DNA of 64,000 nucleotides, from contig NZ_JADEXS020000001.1 of assembly GCF_015207005.2 (NCBI RefSeq), positions 5,355,001 through 5,419,000 of the forward strand, given 5' to 3'. Numbering within the stretch: position 1 is the stretch's first letter; each line of letters begins with the position of its first letter. Below the pieces are notes generated by a model that saw nothing but the letters and a program-made list of their open reading frames with translations, did not search any database and was not told the origin of the DNA. Positions 55,294-63,452 of the stretch are shown here, piece after piece. The DNA is from Desmonostoc muscorum LEGE 12446 (lineage in GTDB: Bacteria; Cyanobacteriota; Cyanobacteriia; Cyanobacteriales; Nostocaceae). The position numbers and the translations under genes were made by a program.

Positions 55294-57279
55294 TTAACTT
55301 TCAAGATTTGGGCGCACTTTTGCCCGAATCAGTATAGCAGTAATGTTGTCGTGACCATTGTGTTGGTTTGCCAAATCAATTAAGTCTGTAACGCCCCGTT
55401 CTAAGTTCGCGCTAGAACTCAGTAAGGGTTCTAAGTGAGTCTGCCAATGGGTTTCTAGTAAATCATTATCTGATAAACCGTCCGATGCCAATACTAGAAG
55501 GGTATCTTCATTGATCTCGAAAAAGCCCACATCGGGATTAATGGAGTTTTCATCACGAGGCCCCAATGCTTGAGTGAGTTGGTAGGCATCCGGGCGGGCA
55601 TAAGCTATACTTGCTTCCACTCCCCTAGTAATTTCACGTTGCCCGACTTCGTGATCTACTGTGACTTGTTCTAATCCCTGTTTGCGGGTCAGGCGATAAA
55701 GGCGGCTATCTCCCACATGAGCGACTGCTGCTTGAGTGTCTTGAATTAAGAGCATTACCAGAGTTGTACCCATGCGCCCAACTCCAGAACGAGCATCTTG
55801 TTGATTGAGCTTGTAAATCGCCTCATTAGCTAAATAAACTGCCTCACGAATGCTATTTTCGGTTGGCAGTTGATTAGGAATCCAGTGTTCTTGGAAATAT
55901 TGCCTGAGGGTGTTGACTGCTAACTCGCTGGCTACCTCGCCGCCAGCGTGTCCACCCATACCATCACAGAGGATATACAAACCATGCCCTTCCAGGATTC
56001 GAGTTTTGGGCAACTCCAGTTTGTCAATTTTGGTTTCAATACCAAAGTAGTCTTCGTTATGATGACGTTGACGCCCGACATCTGTGCGTCCTGCATCTTC
56101 CAAGCTACTTAATTGCATTGCCAGCACAACAGTTGGCATATCATCAGTTTTACTAATGATATCTTCTGGTTCTTCCGATTGCAGGATAGTAGGCACAACA
56201 GTATGTTTCTCCTCTATTGGGGGCAAAGTTGGGGTTCCTAGTGCTTCCAGTTCCACAGAGATTTCCTGCAAACGCGATCGCAACTGTGCGATCGTTTCAA
56301 TTTTACCTGCCTCTAAATCTCCTAACATCTGCACTACAGAGCCAAATTGAGTGCGTTGAGTCTGTCTAAATAGCGTTTGCCAAACCCGCCCCAAAGCTTG
56401 GATGGTTAAGGATTGCTCTGAAATAACAGATATTTGGGCTTGGTCATCTTCTAGCGACTCGGCGATCGCCTGACTATTCCCTGATTCCACATACAATCTC
56501 TGTAGCGCCAGCGTTTGGTCTTCATCCAATCGCAAATTCGACAATTCCAACAGACTTTGACGACAATTCACTGGTTCCAATATTGCCCAAAGTTGGGTCA
56601 TTTGATAACACCAGTGTAAAATTTTTAACGAACTCGTTGTCTCTTCTTGCCACAAATCGAGTAAAAGTTGCCAATCCGAACGGTCTTCGATTACTACTAC
56701 CTGTTTATCACCTTGCTGCCATGCATCGTGAATCCGTGGTATCCCTGGCTGACCTTGGTATTGTAAAGCAATATAAAGTTTAGCAAGGCTAGGAATTACA
56801 TTTGTTGGCACTGATGGCGTTACCAGATCCGATTGCTGATTTCCTAATATTGCCTCTATAGGTGATATTTGATACGGTTGGCAGTCTACAACTCTTGCCT
56901 CTGCCTCAGTAATATTTTCTAAACTAGGTAAGGTATCTAACAATTGATAGCGCTGCTGAGAGTCTAAATAGGAGCCTAATGTTATTTCAGGGTTAGGGGG
57001 AGGGGGTAGAGGGGATGAGGGGGATGAGGGAGAATTTACTTCCCCTGCTTCCCCTGCTCCCCCTGCTCCCCCTGCTCCCTCATCTCCAGTCCCTTCTTGA
57101 GTAATAATTGCCCAAAATACTGTTCCGCATTCTGTGCCACAGTTGTGACAACGTAGGGCATTCACAGGAACATCGGTACTGCATTCAGGACAGATTTTGT
57201 GAGTCAGGGACGTGCCGCATTTTTGACAGAATTTGTTGGTATTAGGGTTTTCAAATTTACACTGAGGGCAAATCAGCAT
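55294..57279 (-). CDS. Zinc ribbon - pseudokinase-like - PP2C phosphatase
   Basis: 661 aa. Two zinc ribbons lie at 1-55 (CPQC...CQKCG, CPEC...CHNCG). Residues 61-98 are a Gly/Ala then Ser/Pro linker encoded by heptamer repeats. Residues about 110-330 resemble a kinase without its catalytic residues (PGIPRIHDAWQQGDKQVVVI, where kinases have HPGIPKYYDFFVEDGKKFLA). A complete PP2C domain follows (about 395-655): GRTDVGRQRHHNEDYFG, LCDGMGGHAGGEVAS, AHVGDSRLYR, LASDGLSDNDLL and GHDNITAI, with the metal-binding Asp residues present. It is the expected antagonist of the adjacent kinase. Confidence 0.92.
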   Translation of the reverse strand: MLICPQCKFENPNTNKFCQKCGTSLTHKICPECSTDVPVNALRCHNCGTECGTVFWAIITQEGTGDEGAGGAGGAGEAGEVNSPSSPSSPLPPPPNPEITLGSYLDSQQRYQLLDTLPSLENITEAEARVVDCQPYQISPIEAILGNQQSDLVTPSVPTNVIPSLAKLYIALQYQGQPGIPRIHDAWQQGDKQVVVIEDRSDWQLLLDLWQEETTSSLKILHWCYQMTQLWAILEPVNCRQSLLELSNLRLDEDQTLALQRLYVESGNSQAIAESLEDDQAQISVISEQSLTIQALGRVWQTLFRQTQRTQFGSVVQMLGDLEAGKIETIAQLRSRLQEISVELEALGTPTLPPIEEKHTVVPTILQSEEPEDIISKTDDMPTVVLAMQLSSLEDAGRTDVGRQRHHNEDYFGIETKIDKLELPKTRILEGHGLYILCDGMGGHAGGEVASELAVNTLRQYFQEHWIPNQLPTENSIREAVYLANEAIYKLNQQDARSGVGRMGTTLVMLLIQDTQAAVAHVGDSRLYRLTRKQGLEQVTVDHEVGQREITRGVEASIAYARPDAYQLTQALGPRDENSINPDVGFFEINEDTLLVLASDGLSDNDLLETHWQTHLEPLLSSSANLERGVTDLIDLANQHNGHDNITAILIRAKVRPNLES

Positions 57280-57454
57280 AGTGGAAGTTCCTTAATTCCC
57301 GTTTCAAGGTGGTTCTAGCCACTAAGATCCAAGGTGCCACAATTGGCTGCCCCTGACTACAGTAGACTTACAATAGATTGTAATTTTAACAGTGAATTTT
57401 GGTGGCAGTATTAATTCTGACGCATCAAATATTTTAGATATTAGCAGTTAATTC

Positions 57455-57550
57455 TGGGGACTAGGGACTGGGGATTAGGAACTAGGATAAAATTCTTGAT
57501 ACCCAATACCCAGTACCCAATCCCCAGTCCCCGATGCCCGATGCCCGATG
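57455..57550. repeat. Paired STRR array upstream of the PP2C gene
   Basis: GGGGACT/GGGGATT units (57456-57482), the spacer AGGATAAAATTCTTGAT, then CCCAATA/CCCCAGT/GCCCGAT units to 57550. Same layout as at 53757 and 55178. It directly abuts the stop codon of the solute-binding protein gene. Confidence 0.85.
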
Positions 57551-57551
57551 C

Positions 57552-58343
57552 TCAAGATTCTGGCAATTGCGGAGGTTCGGCGTTAAACCATTTTTGATAA
57601 ATTTGCTTGTAAGTGCCGTTGGATAACAAAGTGGCTATGGCTTTGTTAATTGCGTCTAGGTGAGGAGAATCTTTAGGTGTGGCAATGCCGTAGTATTCTT
57701 CGGTGAGTAGGTCGGCAACAACTTTGATGCCTTTGAGTTTGCCATTTTTAATCGCATACAAAGTAGCGAAAGCATCGCTAACTACAGCATCAACATTGCC
57801 GTTGAGCAAGTCTTGAAAAAATTCTGGGCCAGAATTAAAAGTACTAATTTTGGCGTTGGGGATGGTTTTGGCAAAATCTGCCCCAGTGGAACCAATTTGT
57901 ACAGCAATTTTTTTCCCCTGGAGACTGTTGAAGTCTTTAATATTTTGATTATCTTGGCGTGTAGCGATCGCTAGTCCGGCTTTAAAATAAGGTCGTGAAA
58001 AAGCAATTGTTTTCAGGCGTTCGGCGGTAATTGTAATTCCACTAATTGCGGCATCAACTCTTTTAGCTTGCAAAGCCGATATCATGCCATCAAAGGGCAG
58101 ATTTTCAAACTTAACTGTAAAAAGAGCCACTTGAGCGATCGCCCTCATCAAATCAATATCAAAGCCTTCTAACTTCCCGCTAGCTGTTTGGATTTCAAAA
58201 GGGATAAAGGTAGGATCTGTAGCAACCTTGAGAAGTTTTGCATCTTGGTTGGTACTGGGATAGAAACTGTTACAAGCAATAACCAGTAACATACAGCCTA
58301 AACTCAAAATTAGCTGCTGCCACTTGCACTTAATCAATTTCAC
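57552..58343 (-). CDS. Polar amino acid-type ABC transporter solute-binding lipoprotein
   Basis: From GTG 58343 it has 263 aa; the longer frame only adds translated repeat DNA. The N-terminus KLIKCKWQQLILSLGCMLLV ends in the lipobox LVIAC, so it is a lipoprotein outside the plasma membrane. The bacterial extracellular solute-binding family 3 fold is clear: LKVATDPTFIPFEIQTASGK, GFDIDLMRAIA, AAISGITITAERLKTIAFS, VQIGSTGADFAK and GIATPKDSPHLDAINKAIA. Ligand is probably a polar amino acid. No permease or ATPase gene is adjacent. It is divergent from the aminotransferase gene. Confidence 0.92.
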   Translation of the reverse strand: MKLIKCKWQQLILSLGCMLLVIACNSFYPSTNQDAKLLKVATDPTFIPFEIQTASGKLEGFDIDLMRAIAQVALFTVKFENLPFDGMISALQAKRVDAAISGITITAERLKTIAFSRPYFKAGLAIATRQDNQNIKDFNSLQGKKIAVQIGSTGADFAKTIPNAKISTFNSGPEFFQDLLNGNVDAVVSDAFATLYAIKNGKLKGIKVVADLLTEEYYGIATPKDSPHLDAINKAIATLLSNGTYKQIYQKWFNAEPPQLPES

Positions 58344-58472
58344 TGTAGTTATTGGGCATTGGGCATGGGGCATGGGGCATTGGGAATTAGTTAGATAGCT
58401 AAAAGTTCTACAATTTTGTTTTTGCCCACACCAGTTAAACATACATTTTTTTGAGAACACAATTTGCGCTCT

Positions 58473-59675
58473 ATGGCTCACACTACTTCTGCTCATCAAA
58501 TTGCTGATTTGTTCGCCGAACGAGCCAAAAACCTGGCACCACCAACCTATGGCACAGAGTTAACCAAAATCGTCAGTGTCAGTTTTACCTACGGTTTAGC
58601 TGACCCAACTCTTTTTCCTCATGCTGATTTAGCAGATGCAAGTGCTGCTGTGCTGGCACAAGAGGCTGCGATCGCTCTCAACTACGGCCCACCTTCAGCT
58701 CAACTGTATGAGCAAATTATCCTCCGCTTGCAGGCTCAAGGAATCGCTGCTGATCGCGATCGTGTTCTCCTTGGCTACGGTTCTGGGCAGATTCTCGGCT
58801 TACTACCAGATGTATTTATCGAACCCGGTGATGTGGTGATTGTGGAAGGCCCAACCTTCTTGGGAGTAGTTGCTAGATTTGTTCACGCTGGCGCACGCCT
58901 AATTACCATTCCTGTGGATGAATTGGGAATGGATGTGGACGCCCTAGAAGAAACTTTAAGTGACTTGAAAAAACAGGGCATTCGACCCAGGTTTATTTAC
59001 ACAATTCCCACGTTTCACAATCCCACAGGCACTACTATGCCGTTATTTCGCCGCCAAAAATTAGTAGCACTGGCGGCTGAATATGGTGTGCTGGTGGTGG
59101 AAGACGATGCGTATAAGGATTTGCGTTTTCAGGGCGAAGCTGTGCCTTCCTTAGCATCTCTCGACCAAGAAGGGTGGGTGTTCTATGTGAGTACCTTCTC
59201 GAAAATTATTGCGCCTGGTGTGAGGTTGGGCTGGGCTTGTGGCGATCCAGCAATTATTGAGCGCTTGGCAATGTTCAAAAGCGAGGGGCCTGTGGGGCCT
59301 TTTGTCAGTCATGTAGTTGGGCGCTACTGTGCCACAGGGAAATTAGATGCTCATATTCAGAAGTTAATCACCTGCTATCAGCATAAGTGTAATTTGTTGT
59401 TAGAAGCGATCGCTGCTGAGTTTCCCAGCGATATAGTTGCTTTACAACCAGACGGCGGCTTTTTCGTTTGGTGTAAATTGCCGCAAAATATCAGTGCCAA
59501 AGCACTCCTGACTGCTTGTGCAGAACACGGCGTCAGCTTTCTACCAGGAACTCGTTGTTACGCCAACGGTCAGGGGGATGATGCCATGAGGCTAGCTTTC
59601 AGTTTTCAACCAAACGACAAGATTGTGGAGGGAATCGCTACCCTTGGAAGAGTGTTGCGCCAATGGCAGCGATGA
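58473..59675 (+). CDS. PLP-dependent aminotransferase (class I/II)
   Basis: From ATG 58473, 400 aa, fold type I. The cofactor Lys lies in YVSTFSKIIAPGVRLGWACG, the ring-stacking region in VLLGYGSGQILGLLPDVFIE and the Asp in VLVVEDDAYKDLRF. The sequence (FIYTIPTFHNPTGTTMP) resembles the LysN/2-aminoadipate or MocR-like aminotransferase group. Substrate is not determined. It shares a 129-bp divergent promoter region with the amino acid-binding protein gene, which hints at a common amino-acid theme only. Confidence 0.9.
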   Translation: MAHTTSAHQIADLFAERAKNLAPPTYGTELTKIVSVSFTYGLADPTLFPHADLADASAAVLAQEAAIALNYGPPSAQLYEQIILRLQAQGIAADRDRVLLGYGSGQILGLLPDVFIEPGDVVIVEGPTFLGVVARFVHAGARLITIPVDELGMDVDALEETLSDLKKQGIRPRFIYTIPTFHNPTGTTMPLFRRQKLVALAAEYGVLVVEDDAYKDLRFQGEAVPSLASLDQEGWVFYVSTFSKIIAPGVRLGWACGDPAIIERLAMFKSEGPVGPFVSHVVGRYCATGKLDAHIQKLITCYQHKCNLLLEAIAAEFPSDIVALQPDGGFFVWCKLPQNISAKALLTACAEHGVSFLPGTRCYANGQGDDAMRLAFSFQPNDKIVEGIATLGRVLRQWQR

Positions 59676-59680
59676 CGAAA

Positions 59681-59713
59681 TAATTCGTAATTCGTAATTC
59701 GTAATTCGTAATT
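59681..59713. repeat. TAATTCG heptamer array
   Basis: Nearly five tandem copies of TAATTCG lie just after the aminotransferase stop, between that gene and the convergent J-domain gene. It is a short heptanucleotide repeat of the STRR class. Confidence 0.85.
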
Positions 59714-59741
59714 AAGTTTATTGGGACTTTTGAAGAAGAAT

Positions 59742-60365
59742 TCAAAAAATTTGTTCTAAACGCTCGAAATCCCGCTGCACTTCATACCAGAGGCTTTTAT
59801 TGTGGGGGTCTGTTTTCAGGGCTTTTTTGAGATAAATTCTAGCTTTGAGCAACTGGTTTTCCGAAATTAACGCCCGTCCCCAGATTTGGTAGGCAACTGC
59901 TAGCCATTGACGAACTTCTGCATCCCCTGACAACCGATCTGATAAAGCTTCAGCCAGGGCGATCGCTTGGGGAAATCGTCTTTCTTGCAAAAATCGCTGC
60001 AATTGCTCATAAGTCTTCCACTTTAGCCGCTGTTCTATTTCCACTAAATTCGGCGGCTTCGGTGTCGTCGGTTCTTGGCTTGTGGCCTTTTTTACTGGTG
60101 TTTTTTCCCGATGCGTTGCTTTGGGGCGATCGCGTCCCGCTGTTGACACCTGATTTGAATGTGCAGCTGTTTCCTCTGGCAGTACTACCGTCAGCAGGAG
60201 TTTGTAAGCCTCTGTCAAGGCAATAAACTTATCTTTGGCTTTGTTGTCATCTGGGTTGATATCGGGATGATATTGCTGCGCTAGTCGTCGGTAAGACGCT
60301 TTAATGTCAGCAAAAGAGGCTCCCGACCTTAAACCCAATAAACGGTAGCAATCTCCAAGATCCAT
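59742..60365 (-). CDS. J-domain (DnaJ-like) protein
   Basis: 207 aa. The N-terminal J domain (about 5-62) has the HPD motif (LAQQYHPDINPDDNKAK) needed to stimulate DnaK ATPase. A Lys/Thr/Pro-rich linker (about 75-105) joins it to a C-terminal helical, TPR-like part (about 108-205, FPQAIALAEALSDRLSG, LLKARIYLKKALKTDPHNKS). There is no zinc-finger or client-binding domain of classical DnaJ, so it is a type III J protein with an unknown client. It lies downstream of clpR-clpP3 on the same strand, after a repeat array. Confidence 0.92.
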   Translation of the reverse strand: MDLGDCYRLLGLRSGASFADIKASYRRLAQQYHPDINPDDNKAKDKFIALTEAYKLLLTVVLPEETAAHSNQVSTAGRDRPKATHREKTPVKKATSQEPTTPKPPNLVEIEQRLKWKTYEQLQRFLQERRFPQAIALAEALSDRLSGDAEVRQWLAVAYQIWGRALISENQLLKARIYLKKALKTDPHNKSLWYEVQRDFERLEQIF

Positions 60366-60483
60366 CTTGAGCTATGAGCTATCGAATATTTAGCTAGGGG
60401 CTATCAGCTATCAGCTTCAAGCCTGAGATATTAATCATAAGGGTTAATTTGCTATTTTAAAGTTCAATTTTGACAGTTTTTTC

Positions 60484-60602
60484 GGGAGTGGGCAGTGGGG
60501 AGTGGGCAGTGGGGAGTGGGGAGTTAAGAGTTATTCTCCCTCATCTCCCTCATCTCCCTCATCTTTCCCTACTCCCTATTCCCTATTCCCTACTCCCCAT
60601 TC
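60484..60602. repeat. Paired STRR array downstream of clpP3
   Basis: GGGAGTGGGCAGTG-type units (60485-60522), spacer AGTTAAGAGTTATTCT, then CTCCCTCAT units and ACTCCCTATTCCC units to 60602. Same inverted layout as the other arrays. It abuts the clpP3 stop codon. Confidence 0.88.
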
Positions 60603-61196
60603 CTACGGTCTTTCTTCAATCACACGGTCAATTAAACCGTATTCTTTAGCTTCTGGGGCAGACATGAAAAAGTCGCGATCCATGTCTTTTTCAATTTTTG
60701 CTAAGGTTTGACCAGTGTTGTCAGCATAAATTTGATTTAGCTGGTTACGAATCCGCAGAATTTCTCTAGCTTCAATTTCGATATCGCTTGCTTGCCCACG
60801 GGTGCCACCAGAAGGTTGGTGTATCATAATCCGTGAGTGCGGCAATGCTAGGCGTTTGCCTTTGGCTCCACCTGCTAGCAGAAATGACCCCATAGAGGCT
60901 GCTAGACCCGTGCATATGGTGACCACATCTGATTTGATGTGTTGCATGGTGTCATAAATTGCCAGCCCAGAGGTGACCATACCGCCAGGAGAGTTGATGT
61001 ATATGTAAATATCTTTGCCTGGATCTTCTGAATCCAGATATAGCAAGAAGGCTATAATCTCGTTGGCAATTTTATCATCAATTTCCTCTCCCAGAAAAAT
61101 AATGCGTTCCAGGGAAAGACGAGTATAAATGTGAACCCATTCCTCCATCTGTCCCCCTGGCAACCGATAGGGAACGCTAGGGTAACCAATAGGCAT
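60603..61196 (-). CDS. clpP: ATP-dependent Clp protease proteolytic subunit (ClpP3-like)
   Basis: 197 aa serine protease subunit with a full triad: Ser101 in [10 protein letters not shown], His126 in [10 protein letters not shown] and the Asp of the DMDRD segment (171-175). It starts [20 protein letters not shown], like cyanobacterial ClpP3. It lies 103 bp downstream of clpR on the same strand; in Synechococcus ClpP3 and ClpR form the mixed ring that works with ClpC. The numbering as ClpP3 is by context. Confidence 0.95.
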   Translation of the reverse strand: MPIGYPSVPYRLPGGQMEEWVHIYTRLSLERIIFLGEEIDDKIANEIIAFLLYLDSEDPGKDIYIYINSPGGMVTSGLAIYDTMQHIKSDVVTICTGLAASMGSFLLAGGAKGKRLALPHSRIMIHQPSGGTRGQASDIEIEAREILRIRNQLNQIYADNTGQTLAKIEKDMDRDFFMSAPEAKEYGLIDRVIEERP

Positions 61197-61299
61197 AATT
61201 TGCTCCGTTATTACAATGATTTATAGCAAGGATGAAGCCTGGGCGCTTCTGTGGGGTAGAGTGAGTTGAAATCCCAAGAAATCAGACTCACTTCATTTT

Positions 61300-61962
61300 T
61301 TAAAGGACGCTGGCAGGTAGTGGGGGATTGGCGAGTTCTTCTTTTTCAAAAACTCGGTCAATCAAACCGTATTCTTTAGCTTGATAGGGAGTCATGTATA
61401 GTAGACGATCCATATCTTTGCTAATTTTTTCTGCCGCCTGTTCTGTGTTACGAGACAAAATGTCAATCATTGCTGTCTTGTTAACTAGAACTTCCCTGGC
61501 CCGAATTTGAATATCCGTTGCTTGACCTTGGGTGTAACTCTTGGGTTGGTGCAGAATAATCGAAGCATGGGGTAAGCTAGCACGGCAACCTTTCGTACCA
61601 GCACTGAGGATCATCGCTGCCATTCCCATCGCGGAACCGATGCAGATGGTGTGGATGGGAGGCTTGATATATTTCATTGTGTCATAGATGGCGAAGGCTT
61701 CGGTTTCAAAGCCTATGGGTTCGCCACTGTAACCAGAAGTGCCTGTAGAGTTGATGTAAATTTTAATTGGTTTTTCTGGGTCATCAGACTGCAAGTACAG
61801 GAGTTCGGCGATGATCAGTTTGGTGATTTGTGGAACTAAAGGAGTTCCCAAGTAGACAATTCGCTCCTTTAATAAGAGAGACGGTAAATCTGGCGGCGGT
61901 TTCCGGTAAAATCGATCGCCGTAGTAAGGGGATTGAACAGCCTTGATGGCGGAAATGTCCAT
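61300..61962 (-). CDS. clpR: ClpR, inactive Clp protease subunit
   Basis: 220 aa ClpP homologue. At the nucleophile position the sequence reads CIGSAMGM, so the catalytic Ser is Ala111, while the His (ILHQP, His138) is kept. An insertion after the first glycine-rich segment (STGTSGYSGEPIGFETEAFA, about 72-91) is typical of ClpR. Inactive ClpR subunits alternate with ClpP3 in the cyanobacterial ring and are essential in some species. First gene of the clpR-clpP3 pair. Confidence 0.94.
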   Translation of the reverse strand: MDISAIKAVQSPYYGDRFYRKPPPDLPSLLLKERIVYLGTPLVPQITKLIIAELLYLQSDDPEKPIKIYINSTGTSGYSGEPIGFETEAFAIYDTMKYIKPPIHTICIGSAMGMAAMILSAGTKGCRASLPHASIILHQPKSYTQGQATDIQIRAREVLVNKTAMIDILSRNTEQAAEKISKDMDRLLYMTPYQAKEYGLIDRVFEKEELANPPLPASVL

Positions 61963-62195
61963 AGCAACTGATCGCCTGAAATTATGCCGTTAACTGTAAT
62001 ACATCCTAGCGTGATGCTAACTTGGTTCAAGGTGTGGATTTCTCCCTAATGCTGAAGGGGGGCTAGCATCTGCCAATGTTTGGCTTCTAAGATATTCTGA
62101 TTATATTAATGTATTTCCATAGGTTTTCCGTAGCGCTAAAGTAGTGCTTTGAAGTTATTTACAAATATCTTTATCCTAAATAGGAACTTGGGGTT

Positions 62196-63452
62196 ATGAG
62201 GGTTAACTTACAGCCTGTCTTAAATGATAGTAATTTGGACGCCAATCAACTGAATAGTCAACGTCAGTTGGGAATTTCGGTTTCGGCCATCGCCGAAGAT
62301 CAAGATCGCAATGTGCCACTGAATTTATGCTTAGTTCTCGATCATAGCGGTTCGATGAATGGGCGACCGCTAGAAACGGTGAAAAAAGCGGCAAATCGTC
62401 TGGTGGATAGATTAAATCCTGGCGATCGCCTCAGTGTTGTAGTTTTTAATCACCGTGCTAAAGTCATAGTACCCAGTCAAGCGATCGAAGATCCAGAAAA
62501 AATTAAACAGCAAATTAACCGTCTAGCTGCTGATGGTGGAACTTCCATTGATGAAGGATTGCGTTTGGGGATTGAAGAATTAGCCAAGGGAAAAAAAGAT
62601 ACTGTTTCCCAAGCCTTTTTATTAACCGACGGCGAAAATGAACATGGTGATAATAATCGGTGTTTGAAATTTGCTCAATTGGCTGCCAGCTATAATTTGA
62701 CTTTGAATACTTTGGGATTTGGTGACAATTGGAACCAAGATGTTTTAGAAAAAATTGCTGATGCTGGCTTAGGCACTTTATCTTATATTCAAAAACCTGA
62801 ACAAGCAGTTGATGAATTTGGCCGTTTGTTCAGCCGCGTTCAAGCAGTAGCCTTGACTAATGCTTATCTGATATTCTCTCTCATGCCCAATGTCCGGCTA
62901 GCAGAACTCAAACCCGTCGCCCAAGTTTCTCCGGACACCATTGAGTTACCACTCCAACAAGAACCCGATGGACGTTTTTCTGTGCGCTTGGGAGATTTAA
63001 TGAAAGACGCAGAACGGGTGATTTTGGCTAATATTTATTTGGGACAATTACCTTCAGGGAAACAAGCGATCGCTAATGTGCAAGTCCGCTACGATGACCC
63101 AGCCGCCAACGAAATTGGTTTATTTACCCAAAATCTGGCAATTTACGCCAACGTAATGGGAAATTACCAACCAAACCCCAATCCCCAGGTGCAACAATCT
63201 ATTTTGGCATTAGCGAAATATCGCCAAACTCAGTTAGCCGAGACGAAATTGCAACAAGGCGATCGCACTGGTGCCGCCACAATGCTACAAACTGCTGCCA
63301 AAACAGCGTTGCAAATGGGAGATACTGGTGCAGCGACAGTGTTGCAAACTTCTGCCACCCAGCTACAATCTGGTGGAGATTTATCTGAAAGCGATCGCAA
63401 GAAAACCAGAATTGTCTCCAAAACAGTCTTGCAAGATACCCCTCCCCAATGA
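62196..63452 (+). CDS. von Willebrand factor A (VWA) domain protein
   Basis: 418 aa. The VWA domain (about 43-215) has the metal-ion site DHSGSMNG in CLVLDHSGSMNGRPL, the conserved Thr in ADGGTSIDEGL and the Asp in FLLTDGENEHG. A beta-rich domain and a helical tail (about 330-400, GDRTGAATMLQTAAKTALQM) follow. The C-terminus KTRIVSKTVLQDTPPQ is Thr-rich and could be a phosphosite for an FHA protein (inference). No signal peptide is seen. Its stop overlaps the next VWA gene by 4 bp, and the two share order and wording, so they are tandem duplicates. Confidence 0.92.
   Translation: MRVNLQPVLNDSNLDANQLNSQRQLGISVSAIAEDQDRNVPLNLCLVLDHSGSMNGRPLETVKKAANRLVDRLNPGDRLSVVVFNHRAKVIVPSQAIEDPEKIKQQINRLAADGGTSIDEGLRLGIEELAKGKKDTVSQAFLLTDGENEHGDNNRCLKFAQLAASYNLTLNTLGFGDNWNQDVLEKIADAGLGTLSYIQKPEQAVDEFGRLFSRVQAVALTNAYLIFSLMPNVRLAELKPVAQVSPDTIELPLQQEPDGRFSVRLGDLMKDAERVILANIYLGQLPSGKQAIANVQVRYDDPAANEIGLFTQNLAIYANVMGNYQPNPNPQVQQSILALAKYRQTQLAETKLQQGDRTGAATMLQTAAKTALQMGDTGAATVLQTSATQLQSGGDLSESDRKKTRIVSKTVLQDTPPQ

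Noticed and set aside
58344..58499. N-terminal extension of the solute-binding protein
   Set aside because: It reads through repeat DNA and would bury the signal peptide; GTG 58343 directly precedes a standard lipoprotein signal.
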